A stretch of 64,000 bases of DNA from Erinaceus europaeus (GCF_950295315.1 NW_026647665.1:124001-188000); one strand, 5' to 3'. Shown: positions 46,707 through 59,382, numbered from the stretch's first letter. A program made the numbers and translations. Notes: generated by a model not told the origin, from the letters alone.

Positions 46707-47129
46707 TAAGTAATACAAAATAAAATACACAAACATTTCAAAATACCCAGAGATTTTATTCATATTGTAGCCTGTATCTATCTAATGCTATTACTTTTCC
46801 ATAATCTTGCACTTTATTGGTATTAACAAGTATCCTCAAATGATTATAAAATAATTTATTATCTTACAATTGGAAGTTTATACCTGTTGATCACCAAATA
46901 TATAGAGGGTTGCTTGTTTATGTATCTTATAGCTAATGATTTCTGATTTAATTTCACTACAAATCAGGAAACACTCTGCATGATTTAATTCTTTTAGATT
47001 TATTGAGACTAGTTTAAAGAGCAGTAGATAGTATTTTAGTAAGCATCAGTGTATTTTTACAGTGAATGTGTATCTTGCAGCTTTGAGTATAGTGCACCAT
47101 AAGTGTCAGTTCAGGGAAGCTGATTTATA

Positions 47130-47640
47130 ATGTTGTTCAATCCCCAACAGAATAAAAGTCATATACAGCAAAGTGTTGGCTAGCAACAGACCCAGTGGTG
47201 AAAAGACTGACAACATTTGCCCTAAGATCAGGAACATGGCAGCTGTTCTACTCTTGCTCCTAGTGTTCTGGTGTGGTCCTAGAAGTCCTAGCCAGAGCAA
47301 TCATACAGAAAGTAGGTATCAGAGGAATCCAGACTGGAAGAGAAGTTAAGCTATTGGTGTTTGCAGATGGCCTGATTACATAGATAGAAAACCCTAAAGA
47401 CTCCACCAAAAATATACTAGAAGAATTAATAAATTTAGTAAAGTGACAAAATTTTTTTTAAAAAATACATTATCTGTTGCATATAATTGCACAAACAATG
47501 AGAGGGAAACAATCCCATTTATAACTTCACCAAAATAGATAATATATATTGCGGTAAATCTGACAATGGGGGTGAGATACCTTTAAATGAAAGCTATAAG
47601 GCGTTATTTTACTTAGTTTTGTTTTTTCTAGAGCACTCTC
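47130..47640 (+). mobile_element. Old L1 ORF2 fragment (RT region)
   Basis: Sense reading resembles VLARAIIQKVGIRGIQTGR then KLLVFADGLIT and ENPKDSTKN, the segment around the RT active site; the usual FADD motif is degraded to FADG. Frames are broken. Confidence 0.75.
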
Positions 47641-47745
47641 AGCTCTGGTTTATGGTGCTACATGGGACTGAACCTGGAATCTCAGAGCGTCAGGCATGAA
47701 AATCTTTTTATTGGGTTGTCAGGAAATTCATGGCAATTTTTGCAT
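47630..47745 (-). mobile_element. Old tRNA-derived SINE
   Basis: GGGACTGAACCTGGAATCTC antisense box. Confidence 0.5.
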
Positions 47746-47881
47746 TATTATGCTATCTCCCCACCCAGGGGATTGTTTTTATAACTGTCTTTGTTTTTGA
47801 GGTAACCTTAGTTTCTTACCTCCTCCAAGCACATCACCACTATCATAGAACCAGTAAGCCTGCACCAAAGCCTGTTAGGTC

Positions 47882-47928
47882 ACACACCACCACCACCACC
47901 ACCACCACCACCACCACCACCACCACCA
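47882..47928. repeat. CCA trinucleotide repeat
   Basis: About 14 uninterrupted CAC/CCA units, the only long triplet repeat in the window. Confidence 0.95.
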
Positions 47929-48164
47929 TACCCAAGCAAGTTCCTTTGTGATCTTCATTTTTGCAGTTTGATTCCATAGTCTTCACTAACCTTTTTTGTT
48001 TTCCTTGCTTTATTTGTTTAGTTTCTGTGGATGAGATCATTCCATATTTTCATATCACGTGAATCCCTTTAGAATTTACTATAGTGCCAGCTTAGTGATG
48101 TTGCTTGTCTGAAAAACTCATCATTCCTTCAAATTTGATTGATAATTAATAAAGATAGAGTTTT

Positions 48165-48500
48165 CCCCTTGTTTTATTGATTTAATAATGATTGGCAAGA
48201 TTGTAGGATAAGAGGAGCACAATTCCACACACCATCAGAGTTCTGTACCCCGTCCCCTCTATTGGAAGCTGCCCTATTCTTTCTCCCTCTGGGAGTATGG
48301 ACTCAGGATCATTATGGAGTGCAGAAGGCAGGAGATCTGGCTTCTGTAATTGCTTTTCTGCTGGACATGAGCATTGGCAGGTTGATTTGTACCCCCCCAC
48401 CTGTAAGACTTGTGAGATTGAGGTGAGCATTAAAAGAGAATTATAACTCAGTGAAGCCAAGTCATAAACAATCAATGGTTAATGGTCTGACTTGACTATA
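48165..48500 (-). mobile_element. Old R1-related repeat
   Basis: Diverged relative: GGATAAGAGGAGCACAATTCC, CTCTGGGAGTATGGACTCAG, then a divergent end. It lies just upstream of the exon at 48552. Confidence 0.65.
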
Positions 48501-48551
48501 TTTCCCCATTTTTGTAGTATTTTTCCTGATAGGAGCTTGTTTCTCTCTTAG

Positions 48552-48794
<243 letters not shown>

Positions 48795-49149
48795 TAGGCA
48801 ACGGGGCCTCTGAGTTAAGAAAGCCTGCACTGTAGACAGTCCTTCAGTCTACCTCCAACTGTGAAGACTGATTGGTTTGAATCTTATCAGTGAGCTACAA
48901 TCTTATAGCAGGGAAGAAACAGTAAAGTTCTGTGAAAATGTCTTGATGTAAGATCATTCTGGTACTGAAAGCTCAAAATGTCGAAATTGAAAATCCTAGT
49001 TGTCTTTGAGTACCCACCGTTAGGAGAAAGAAATTCAATAGAGTAGCCCTCAGCCAACTCTCCTTGCACTTAGAACCTTGCACTCATCTTGGACTTAGAG
49101 CCTCTAGAATTATGAAAAAATAAATTTCTGTTAAGTCACCCAGTTGATA

Positions 49150-49438
49150 GTATTTTTTTATTTTATTTTATTTTATTTTTATTTTACTTATTTTTCCCCT
49201 TTTGTTGCCCTTCTTGTTGTTGTTATTGTTATTGTTGTTGGATAGGACAGAGAGACATCGAGAGAGATGGGGAAGACAGAGAGGGGGAGAGAAAGATAGA
49301 CACCTGCAGACCTGCTTCACCACTTGTGAAGCAACCCCCCTGCAGGTGGGGAGCCAAGGGCTTGAACCGGGATCCTTACACCTGTCCTTGTGCTTCGTGC
49401 CATATGTGCTTGACCTGCTGCGCTACCACCCAGCCCCC
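49150..49438 (-). mobile_element. SINE, full length
   Basis: Antisense tail TTTTGTTGCCC to CTACCACCCAGCCCCC. Confidence 0.9.
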
Positions 49439-49909
49439 TGGGGGTACTTTTTAATGGCAGCCCTAGCAAAGTAATATAATGCCTAACACCATTGGTCATA
49501 TTCTTTGACTTAATAAGTGTTCTTCCACTTTTCTGTTGTATAACCTCTGCCACTTAGTGTGACAGTTGGCACTAGCTGGCAATTAAACAGACCATTTAAA
49601 ATGAATGATTGAAAAGTGTTAGAGGTGTTGAAGTGATTTTAATTTTTAAAAATCTGGAAGAATAAAGCCATTTTTTGCTTTTATGAAACACTTTTGGTAT
49701 CACTTTTCAAACTTTGGATAATTTTTCCCCTCACTGAGTATGAAATATATTCTCATCCTTATAGTTAAGAGGAAGATGAAAATGATTAATAACATCTTAG
49801 CTTTCATAAAGGTTTTATCTGTCTTTCTACCTCTTACTAGTTTTATTCCTTTACTTATATACTTTAAACTTTCAGATCAAGTAAATTATTCCATTTAATT
49901 TTTGTTTCT

Positions 49910-50058
49910 GTTTGGTCTTTTTTTTTTTTTTGGCCAATAAGGTTGTCCCTGGGACTCAGTGTATGATGACTCTGCTGTACCTGGTGGCCATTTTTGTTTC
50001 TTTTTTTTTTTTTTCTTATAAAGATAGAGAGGAAAGTGAAGGAGAGAGAGAATACTCA
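49910..50058 (-). mobile_element. SINE right-unit remnant and GA tract
   Basis: TTGTCCCTGGGACTCAGTGT then CTGGTGGCCATTTTTGTTTC, followed by GAAGGAGAGAGAGAATAC. Confidence 0.5.
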
Positions 50059-50067
50059 TTGACACTG

Positions 50068-50740
50068 CTATTTATTTATACAATGGAAACACTGACAAAC
50101 CCATAGGATAAGAGGGGTACAATCCCCACCACCAGAGCTCTGTATCCCATCCCCTCCCCTGATAGCTTTCCTATTCTTTAACCCTCTTGAAGTATGGACC
50201 CAAGGTCATTATGGGGTGCAGAAGGTGGAAGGTCTGGCTTCTGTAATTGCTTCCCTGCTGAATGTGGGCATTGGCAGGTTGATCCATACTCCCAGCCTGC
50301 CTCTCTCTTTCCCTAGAAGGGCAGGGCTCTGAGGAAGTGGAGCTCCAGGACACATTGGTGGGGGTCATCTGTCCAGGGAAGTCTGGTTTGGCATTATGCT
50401 AGCATCTGGAACCTGGTGGCTGAAAAGGAGTTAACGTAGAAAGCCATACAAATTGTTGACTAATCATGAACCTAAAGGCTGGAATATTGCAGATGAAGAT
50501 TTGGAGGTCTCTGTTTTGGAAATAGCTAGTAGGTCTATTTTAGATATATTCCAAAGGGCCCATGACTTTATTAGTTTTTGCCTGAGCCTGACATCTGATA
50601 TGCAGGTGGACCCAAGTTATTGTCTGGGGAGATGATGTCATGGCTGGAAAAAGGGCTAGAAAGCTAGATCAGGAAAGAGAGTAGCTCCCAAATATGGTAA
50701 AAGTGTATAAATATTGCTGACTGTAAACCCCATTTTTAAT
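50068..50740 (-). mobile_element. R1 repeat copy (~670 bp)
   Basis: Inverted tail ATTTATTTATACAATGG at the left, common module, and extension to GTGTATAAATATTGCTGACT. Confidence 0.85.
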
Positions 50741-50791
50741 GTAATTTAATTTTTTATTCATCATAGTAGCTTTGAGAGAAAAGAGAATGCT

Positions 50792-50868
50792 ACTCAAATT
50801 TAAATTGATCAATCAATTAAAATTTAAATTTAAATTGATTGATTTTAAATTGATCAAATTTAATTTCC
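50792..50868. repeat. AT-rich inverted repeat
   Basis: Repeated TTTAAATTGAT motifs in both orientations (AAATTTAAATTGATCAATC ... GATTTTAAATTGATCAAATT), able to fold on itself. Confidence 0.75.
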
Positions 50869-51288
50869 AGAGGAGCAGAAAAGAAAGTAACATTCATGAA
50901 CATTTATTGAATGCCCACATGAGCCAGACACCTTTCTGTGTATCACATGCCCTCTTATTTTAGTTTTAAGCCTATGGGGTTTGGTGGTGGTGTGCTCATG
51001 CTACATATGTAGAAACTGAAACTAAAGAAGATTAACTAGTTGAGCCAGAATACCAAACTCAGTCTTTCAGACTAAACTATTTCTGTTCATTATCTGAATA
51101 TTATTACTGTTAGTCTCATATGGGGGTTTTGTGTCTGGCATATTTGGAACTCTAAAGAAAACAAAATGTTCTGAACTTTAAGGAACGGAAAGAGATCAAA
51201 ATTTTAAAAATACTTAGTCTGTCTTTTTCAGCATTTTCTTTTCCCAGTTCTTTTGCCTTCCAGTTGAGTCTTATGACTCAGAGAAATA

Positions 51289-51289
<1 letters not shown>

Positions 51290-51339
<50 letters not shown>
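51290..51339. repeat. GT microsatellite
   Basis: About 24 uninterrupted GT units. Confidence 0.97.
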
Positions 51340-51342
<3 letters not shown>

Positions 51343-51452
51343 TACTACTTGAATTAGCAATTTAATTTTTCTTCATAGAAAGCACTATCTGGTTAGATTT
51401 TTTGGTTTGTTTGTTTGAATGCTAGTCATTTAAGCATTAAAACACTAGTCAT

Positions 51453-51736
51453 GGGGGGTCAGGCAGTGGAGCACTGGGATAAGCGTACAAAGCACAGGGA
51501 CTACTCAAGATCCCGATTTGAGCCCCCCTGGCTCCCCACCTGTATGGGGGTCACTTCAAAGGCGGTGAAGCAGGTCTTCAGGTGTCTATCTTTTTCTCCC
51601 CCTCTCTATCTTCTCTTCCCCTCTCAATTTCTCTGTCCTATCCAATAAAAAAAAAGAAAGAGAAAAAATGGCCTCCAGGAGCAGTGGATTCGTGTAGTGC
51701 TGGCACTGAGTCCCAGTGATAACCCCGGAGGCAAAA

Positions 51737-51779
<43 letters not shown>

Positions 51780-51803
51780 AAGAAAGAAAGAAAGAAAGAA
51801 ACC
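51453..51803 (+). mobile_element. Dimeric SINE with GA/AAAG microsatellite tail
   Basis: Left unit to 51650, right unit GCCTCCAGGAGCAGTGGATT, tail GA (51740-51774) then AAAG repeats. Target duplication CACTAGTCAT. Confidence 0.88.
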
Positions 51804-52593
51804 ACTAGTCATATTTTAACTTAATTCTAGTTATATTTTTTAATTCTGTTCTTTTCTGTTTGAAAACTCAGAGAGCAATTAGTTTGAATTAATAACTTAA
51901 GAATACACAGGATTGGTATTTTTCTTAAATCTTTTCCAAAGTTATTAAAAATGCCATTTAAGGCTACCTAGAACTATCAAGTTGAGTTCCTTGGAGACAG
52001 GTGCCAAGTTTAATTCCAGTTAATATATTCAGTGATCTCCTGAGGACTGTAGCAAAGATGTCAGTCAAAAATGAAAAGGAATAGAGAATTATTTGAAAGA
52101 TTATGATTAATTTAATTGGGGTGAGCAGAAAAGAGAGCTGTCATTATGTCAAAAAAAAGCAAAACTAATTTATACAAAATGAAGTTAATTCCAGAATATA
52201 CAAGGAAGCTGAGGGTCATCATATAGAGTTCCCGTTTATAGTGTGATTTTCCTATAAATTTTTTAGGGGGAGTAGGGGGCTCAAGTTCTCATTACATAAC
52301 CAATCATATTATCACATTTTAAGATGATCTGAGTGCCAGTTATCTGGAGGTAAATTAGACATAATTCAAAGAAAAGCAGTGACTTTTTAAACTTCTAGTT
52401 TTCAAAAAAATATATATATATTGAAATTAAGTAGACTTACTTAGAAAAAAAAGATAAAATGGAGACATATAAAACCAGTGCTAATTATTCTTATCTGTCA
52501 ATAAAAATAAAGGGAAAAAGTGGATTCAACCTAAATATTAAGGAACTTTCAAAAGTGATAAATGTGACTACATTATTAAAAATGAGTGAAGGA

Positions 52594-52812
52594 GGGGCCT
52601 GATGGTGGCGCACCTGGTTGAGCGCACATGTTGCAGTGCACAAGGACCCAGCTTTGAGTCCCTGGTGCCCCTGTGTGTGTGTGGGGGGGGAGCTTCATGA
52701 GTGGTGAAGCAGTGCTGCAGGTGTCTCTCTGTGTCTCACTCTCTCTCTATCATCCCCTCCCCTCTCAATTTCTGGCTGTGTCTATCAAATAAATAAAGAT
52801 TAAAAATTGTTA
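52594..52812 (+). mobile_element. Short SINE variant
   Basis: GGGCCTGATGGTGGCGCACC start; TTTCTGGCTGTGTCTATC, AAATAAATAAAG end. Confidence 0.8.
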
Positions 52813-52834
52813 AAAAACAAAACAATGAGTGAAG

Positions 52835-53000
52835 GAGCCCTAGGGGATATGCAGTGGGAGCACCCAGGACTTGCATGTGACAGGTCCCTGGTTCGGTGCC
52901 TTGCACCACACGACTCCATAGTTGTGCAGTGCTCTGACCTCTCCCCCACACCCCTCTATCTCCCTCTCTTCCCTTTCTTCCCCCTCTTTTCCTCATGAAC
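52835..53000 (+). mobile_element. tRNA-derived SINE, short type
   Basis: GATATGCAGTGGGAGCACCC start, GGTTCGGTGCCTTGCACC box, CT tail. Confidence 0.65.
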
Positions 53001-53014
53001 GTATTTTCCCCTCA

Positions 53015-53180
53015 TATTTCTTTTTTTTTTTTTAACTATTTATTTATTAATGAGAAAGATAGGAGGAGAGAGAGAAAGAACCAGACATCTTTCTGGTACT
53101 TGTGCTGCTGGGGATTGAACCTAAGACCCCATGCTTGAGAGTCCAATGCTTTATCCACTGCACCACCTCCCGGACCACTC
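53015..53180 (-). mobile_element. tRNA-derived SINE, short type
   Basis: T-rich tail, GGGGATTGAACCTAAGACCC box, ends CACCACCTCCCGGACCA. Confidence 0.75.
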
Positions 53181-53219
53181 CCCTCATTCTTGTATCTAAA
53201 CAGAATAAAAATAAAAGTG

Positions 53220-53375
53220 CCTGGGCAAGAGAGATAGCAAAATGGTTATGCAAAAAGACTTTCATACCTGATGCTCCAGAGTTCCAGGTTCAACCTCAAA
53301 AGTCCCAATGTTTATAATCTCCATCTGTATCTCTCTCATTAAAGCAAAAATATATTTATAAAAGATAAATTAAAA
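53220..53375 (+). mobile_element. tRNA-derived SINE, short type
   Basis: CCTGGGCAAGAGAGATAGCA start, AGGTTCAACCTCAAAAGTCC box. Confidence 0.7.
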
Positions 53376-53379
53376 GTGG

Positions 53380-53735
53380 GGGCCAGGTGGTAGCACAGTG
53401 GGTTAAGCACACATGGTACGAAGCTCAAGGACTGGCATAAAGATTCTGATTCCAGCCCCAGGTCCCCACCTGCAGGGGTGGGGGGGTCACTTCACAAGCA
53501 GTAAAGCAGGTCTGCAGGTGTCTTCTCTTTCTCTCCCCCTCTCTGTCTTCCCCTCTTCTCTTGATTTCTCTCCGTCCTATCCAACAACAACAATAGCAGT
53601 GGCAACAGTAACAACAAGGGCAACAAAAATGGGGCAAAATGGCCTCCAGGAGCAGTGGATTCATAGTGCAGGCACCCAGCCCCAGTGATAACCCTGGAAG
53701 CAAAAAATAAATTAATTAAAATAAATTAAAATGAC
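53380..53735 (+). mobile_element. Dimeric SINE, complete
   Basis: Left unit 53380-53640 with AAC tail, then right unit GCCTCCAGGAGCAGTGGATT through GATAACCCTGGAAGC and an A-rich tail. Best dimer example in the window. Confidence 0.9.
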
Positions 53736-53910
53736 TATGGAGATCCCAGAATCACTTACCTTTTATATCATCAAAGTAGCATCTTTTCAAATGCTAAAGT
53801 AGAATCACATCTGTCTAACCATGACTTCTATGATCATATCAAGAGACAGACTTTAGGTCGTTCTCTGGCAAAAATATTGTGGGAAAGAGATAATTAAGAA
53901 AACTTTCTGT

Positions 53911-54191
53911 TGGGAGTCAGGTGGTAGCGCAGCAGGTTAAGAGCAGGTGGTACAAAGTGCAAGGACTGGCATAAGGATCCCGGTTCGAGCCCTCGGCACC
54001 CCACCTGCAGGGGAGTCGCTTCACAAGCGGTGAAGCAGGTCTGCAGGTGTCTGTCTTTCTCTCCCCCTCTCTGTCTTCCCCTCCTCTCTCCATTTCCCTC
54101 TGTCCTGTCCAACAATGATGACATCGATAATAACTACAACAATAAAACAACAAGGGCAACAAAAGGGAATAAATAAATATTTAAAAAAAGA
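53911..54191 (+). mobile_element. SINE, full length
   Basis: Target duplication AAGAAAACTTTCTGT at 53896-53910 and 54192-54206. Confidence 0.92.
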
Positions 54192-54574
54192 AAGAAAACT
54201 TTCTGTCAAATATTGTAACTAGAACATTCTTGGCAAAGCAGGTTTCTTTTTATTCTAATAGCCAAGGTTTGTTTGTTTTTCTGGGAAACTGACTTATGGA
54301 CAAAAAAAATGAGAGTTGACTTGATTTAATTAGGTGAAAGAAAAGAAATGAGATGTTCCCTGGTATTTAGTTTCTTCTTCCACTTTTGCCTCTACAAACT
54401 AGAATGTGTTTAGTAGTCTTCCATGAACTGCGAACTTACACTAGCTTTTCAGACTGCCTGGAAACAAATCCATTCCTCATTTATTATGCACGAAACATTG
54501 GACAGGTCGATTAGCATCTTTGTGCCTGGGTTTCCTGGCTATCATGAAAGTTTTACTGATTTGAATGTTTTCTT

Positions 54575-54725
54575 GAATAAGTGATTTATGACATCATCTA
54601 GGTTTCAGGTGTACAACATTATAAATCAACACCTGCATGTACCACATTATATCTTCACCATACAATTGATCCCTATACGTCCACTCAGTTGTTAAATGTG
54701 ATCATTATAATAACAACCTTATAGC
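54575..54725 (-). mobile_element. Old L1 3'UTR remnant
   Basis: TTTCAGGTGTACAACATTAT and the following ATACAATTGATCCCTATACG resemble old mammalian L1 3' ends in antisense. Weak. Confidence 0.4.
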
Positions 54726-54764
54726 ATTGCAAAGATTAAATTGAATAGTCCAAATAAAACAGGA

Positions 54765-54965
54765 ATGAGTGGTGGATCTAGTTGAATGCATCCATCACAG
54801 TGGACAGGGGCCAGGGTTCAAGACCCAGTTCCCACCTGCTCCATGAGCGGTGAAGCAGTGCTTCAGGTGTTTCGCTTCCTCTCTCCTTCTCTGTCTCCTA
54901 CTGTCTTCTCCATTTCTCTGTCTTCATCTAATAAATTAATTAATTAAATACATTTTTAAAAAGCT
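54765..54965 (+). mobile_element. Short SINE variant
   Basis: GAGTGGTGGATCTAGTTGAATG start; CT body; TAATAAATTAATTAATT tail. Confidence 0.7.
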
Positions 54966-55144
54966 TAAACCTAAAAAAAAGTAAAACAAAGAGCTTAGAA
55001 CTGTATCTGGCCAAAAGTAAATGCTCACGAAATGTTGGCTAATAGTCCCATCCTTTAGTATGAGCTCAAACTTTTGTTAAATTGCTTAGCATTCATTATC
55101 AAATCAATTAAAAACTGTCTAGCAGTGCTGGCGGTCTACAGTCA

Positions 55145-55290
55145 CATACTGCTGAAGACCTGCTTCACCACTCATGAAGCAATGAAGCATTCCCCCCCCC
55201 CCATAGATGGGGAGTGGGGGCTCAAACCTAGGTTCTTGCACATTGTAATTTATGCGCTCAGCCAGGTGCACCACTATCCGGTCCTGTTGC
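55145..55290 (-). mobile_element. Short SINE variant fragment
   Basis: AGACCTGCTTCACCACTCAT to GGTGCACCACTATCCGGTCC, with a C run inside. Confidence 0.75.
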
Positions 55291-55587
55291 ATAGTTTCCA
55301 AGGGACAGAAACCTAGAAGCTTAGTGAGGTGGTTCTGTCTCTCAGGAGGTTACAGTCTCAAAGTCAGCCAGACTGTGCCCCTTTAAACTCTGATTAAGCT
55401 GGAATATCCTCTTCCAAGCTCACTCATATGACTATGGTTAGGACACCTCCTCATAGGATTCTCTTGACATGACAGCTGGCTTCCTGCAAAACAAGTGACC
55501 CAAGAGAGAAAAGGCAGCCAAGGTAGAAACTACACTGTCTTTTATAACCGGATCTCAAAAGTGACATACACCACTTCTGCAGTATTC

Positions 55588-55868
55588 TTTTTTTTTAATA
55601 TTTATTTATTCCCTTTTGTTACCCTTATTGTTTTATTGTTGTGGTTATTACTGTTATTATTGATGTCATTGTTGGATAGGACAGAGAAATGGAGAGAGGA
55701 GGGGAAGACAGAGGGGGAGAGAAAGATAGACACCTGCAGACCTGCTTCACGGCTTGTAAAGTGACTCCCCTGCAGGTGGGAAGCCAGGGGCTCGAACCAG
55801 AATCCTTCCACCGGTCCTTGCGCTTTGTGCCACTTACGCTTTAACTCTCTGTGCTACCACCCGACACT
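55588..55868 (-). mobile_element. SINE, full length
   Basis: Target duplication ACTTCTGCAGTATT at 55572-55585 and 55866-55879. Confidence 0.92.
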
Positions 55869-56494
55869 TCTGCAGTATTTTTATGGTTGCACAGGTTGAT
55901 CCTGGTCTTCTGGGTCATGGAGAAAATTATGCAACAGTGTGAATATTAGGAGAAGGGGGACACTGGGTGCCACCCACATAGAGACTGCCCCATTCACACA
56001 CCAGGCACACACATCTACCCCAGGGAGTAAGACTGGTCGGTGTTGAGAGCAGTGCCAGCAACATGTTATTTTCACTGCGGCCATTTCTTGGACCATCTCC
56101 TCTTCCAAGCAATTGACTCATCACAGAGGCCATACTACCAATTTATCTTTCTTTCTGTGGTGATTTTATTTCAGATGCCTCATTACATTTCTGTGCCACT
56201 CAGCACTGCTCGGGGTTACCATAGTCCTCCCCCACATGCTTCCTTGGCTCTAAATCAAATGGCTGCAGAGTTAGCCTCATTCTCTTCCCTCCCAGAATAC
56301 ACTTGCTTCCCCGTAGTAATCAGGCACTGTATGTTCCTGCTTCACCCAGCTATGAAAATATGTGCTGTATTCCTCTCCCAGTCCCCTCCATCTCCAGGGA
56401 AATATGCCTGCCTATGTAGCTTGCAAACTGATGAGAAAAGCTCCTTTCAAACTAACAGTTGTTGTTTTTTTTTCAGGTATGAGGTTTAGTCCTT

Positions 56495-56779
56495 TTTTTT
56501 TTTTATTAAATATTTTATTTATTTATTCCCTTTTGTTGCCCTTGTTGTTTTATTGTTGTAGTTATTATTATTGTTGTTGTTGGATAGGACAGAGAGAAAT
56601 GGAGAGAGATGGGGAAGACAGAGAGGAGGAGAGAAAGATAGACACCTGCAGACCTGCTTCACCGCCTGTGAAGCGACTCCCCTGCAGGTGGGGAGCCGGG
56701 GTTTGAACCGGGATCCTTACGCCGGTCCTTGTGCTTTGCGCCACCTGCGCTTAACCCGCTGCGCTACAGCCCGACTCCC
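56495..56779 (-). mobile_element. SINE, full length
   Basis: Target duplication GGTTTAGTCCTTTTT at 56481-56495 and 56780-56794; close to the family consensus, so young. Confidence 0.92.
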
Positions 56780-56941
56780 GGTTTAGTCCTTTTTATGCTA
56801 TGTCTTATTGCGATTATTAGTGGGAGACGACTGGGATATTTTAAACAAATGCCTTCTTACAAACAAAACAATGTAATGTGTTTTCATTTCCATGCTTGTG
56901 ATTTGTTCCCTCAGTTTGAGGGAACAATTTGAGGGAAATAT

Positions 56942-57268
56942 CTTTTTTTTTTTTGCCTCCAGGGTTATTGCTGGGGCTCAGTGCCTGCACCATGAATCCA
57001 CTGCTCCTGGAGGCCATTTTTTTTTTCTCCTTTTTTGCCCTTCTTAGAGCCTTGTTGTGGTTATTATTGTTGTTGATGTCGTTCTTTGTTGGATAGGACA
57101 GAGAGAAATGTTGAGAGGAAGGGAAGACAGAGAGGGGGAAAGAAAGATAGACACCTGCAGACCTGCTTCACTGCCTGTGAAACAACTCCCCTTAGGTGGG
57201 GAGCTGGGGGCTTGAACCAGGATTGTTAGTCACGTGCGCTTAACCACTGCGCTACTGCACAACCCCCG
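56942..57268 (-). mobile_element. Dimeric SINE
   Basis: Antisense right unit (GCCTCCAGGGTTATTGCTGG) precedes the antisense left unit. Confidence 0.88.
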
Positions 57269-57284
57269 GGGAAATACCTTTTTT

Positions 57285-57815
57285 TAAAAAATTTAATTCT
57301 TTATTTATAAAAAGGAAACATTGACTAAACCATAGGATAAGAGGGGTGGGTGCAATTTCACACAACTCCCACTACCAGAACTCTGTATCCCATCCCCTTC
57401 CCTGATAGCTTTCCGATTCCTTAATCTTCTGGGAGTATGGACCCAAGGTCATTGTGGGATGCAGAAGGTGGGAGGTTTGGCTTCTGTAATTGCTTCCCTG
57501 CTGAACATGGGCGTTGACAGGTCGATCCATACTCCTAGCCTGTCTCTCTCTTTCCCTAGTGGGGAAGGGCTCTGGGGAAGTGGAGCTCCAGGACACATTG
57601 GTGGGGTTGTCTGTCCAGGGAAGTCTGGTTGGCATCATGCTAGCATCTGGAACCTGGTGGTTGAAAAGAGAGTTAACATACAAAGCCAAACAAATTGTTG
57701 ACCAATCATGGACCTTAAGGCTGGAATAGTGCAGATGAAGAGCTGGGGTCTCCATTTTGTAGATAGCTGGTAGGCATATTTTAGTTATATTCCAAAGGGC
57801 TTGTGGCTATGCTAA
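57285..57815 (-). mobile_element. R1 repeat copy with 127-codon open frame
   Basis: Inverted tail at 57285-57310. The minus-strand frame 57755-57372 is open for 127 codons and includes TRLPWTDNPTNVSWSSTSPE. Ends near CAAAGGGCTTGTGGCTATG. Confidence 0.85.
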
Positions 57816-59382
57816 GTAAGATCCTATTGAGATTCAGAATGTTAGGAGAGTACTCTGTAGTTCTTTCTGTGGTGTTTTGTAATCAAGTTGGGAAATTCCT
57901 ACTGTGATATAGCAATAGTGTGTTAAAAAGAATGAACAGATTCCTTTTTTTTTTTTTTTTTTTTACTGAAGACTAAAGGAAGTATACCTTCTTGATTTAT
58001 AAAGTATGATACTTGGATAGTGTATCAGTGATAGCTTTTTGGGTGAGTGTCTGAAATATTTTTACTTTTTTGATCTGATGAACTTTGAAGTTTTAAGCAG
58101 TTACTAGAACCAGGTTTTAAGCTTACTTACCTTTTTACATAGTTTCTATTTACTTAGGTGTAAAATCTTTATTTTACTCCCCATAACATTAAGAAGTTGA
58201 AACAAACACTGTTAGGCATTAGGAATTCTCCTATCACTAGAAATTCTCCTATAAATTGAACTAGACTTTTCAGAGAACTTGTATTTCTTATTAAATAATT
58301 ATGTGTAACATAGTGAATTTTGTTGACTCTAGTTATATATTTTTAATTTGAACCTACTTGTGCTGAGATGTTCTAATATTCAGATGTACTGTTAGGTTTG
58401 TTGATTTTTGTCTTATTCTTGTTTCAGAGAATACTTGGGGGTTGGCTTTCTTTTCTCTACCAAGGAAAGTTAGTTAACATTCATCTAGTGTAATATCTGC
58501 TCAGCTTATCTAAAAGAGCATTGTAATGTGTTCTTATGCTAACTGTGGGTTTGAATTAAGTTTTATAGCTCATGTTAGTAGCATTTATCTGTATTCTTTG
58601 ACAGAGTTATGAGTGCTAGGGGACCATTCTCTCTAGCTTCCCTCACTTGTAAGTATGTGTAACCTCAACTGTGATATTAATGTGATTTTGTGTTCAATTT
58701 CTGCCAAAGAAAAATAATAAATTGTGGAGTTAGTGGTCCCAGTGAGTATGCTAAGCCCATGTATTTGAACATGCAGTCATTAACTCACCAAAATGAATCA
58801 GATTTTACACATATTTTGTCAACTGTACCCAAGGGCCTGTTCTGCCTGGTAAAACATAATGCATTTCAAACTGGCATGCTGGGGCCAAGCTTTCCAGTCC
58901 CTTCTAAACCTTCCTGTAGGAAACGTCCAGAAAGACTCACTCTCCCACTCAGGCTCTTCAGTTGTCACCAGAGCCTTCTGCCAGAGGGCTCAGTAGAACT
59001 GATCCTCATATAAGCTATATGGTTGTGGTAAATAAATATATTAGTAAATGTCAAACCCGTGTTGCTAGATAGCTTAAAATACTTTAAATACCTGCCTCTC
59101 TTTGATACAATGTGCTGATAAATATGTGACAAAAATATAACCATGGTTGTATAGTTTAAATGCATACAACTGGGCTGTCTGTGATCTAAAATACTAGCTA
59201 TTTATTTTCTCTTCCTTCACACTGAAAGCGGCGGGTTCAAGCCCTGGCTCCACATAGAAGCACTATGACACCAGGGAAAATTCTGTATGTGGTGGAAACA
59301 ACACTTCTTGGCTCTCTTCTCGGATCCCAACCCCCTCCTCCATGTCGCTATAGAATGAAACAGAGAAAAATAAATAAAATAC

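Larger units (their letters stand above)
45913..48551 (+). other. MICU1: MICU1 intron, 2.6 kb
   Basis: Contains old SINE pieces, a GT repeat (46680-46706), an L1 ORF2 fragment, a CCA trinucleotide repeat and an old R1 relative that ends about 50 bp from the next exon. 46070-46680 and 46710-47120 appear unique. Confidence 0.85.

Noticed and set aside
47882..47928. CCA repeat as a coding histidine/proline or threonine tract
   Set aside because: Lies in intron with no splice context; a simple microsatellite.
56040..56489. 149-codon open frame on the + strand
   Set aside because: No recognisable domain, and its C-terminal part runs toward an antisense SINE. No splice sites matching MICU1 phase. 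Most likely chance in intron.
58690..59013. 107-codon open frame on the + strand in unique DNA
   Set aside because: No family recognised, no promoter or splice context. Retained only as a chance frame.
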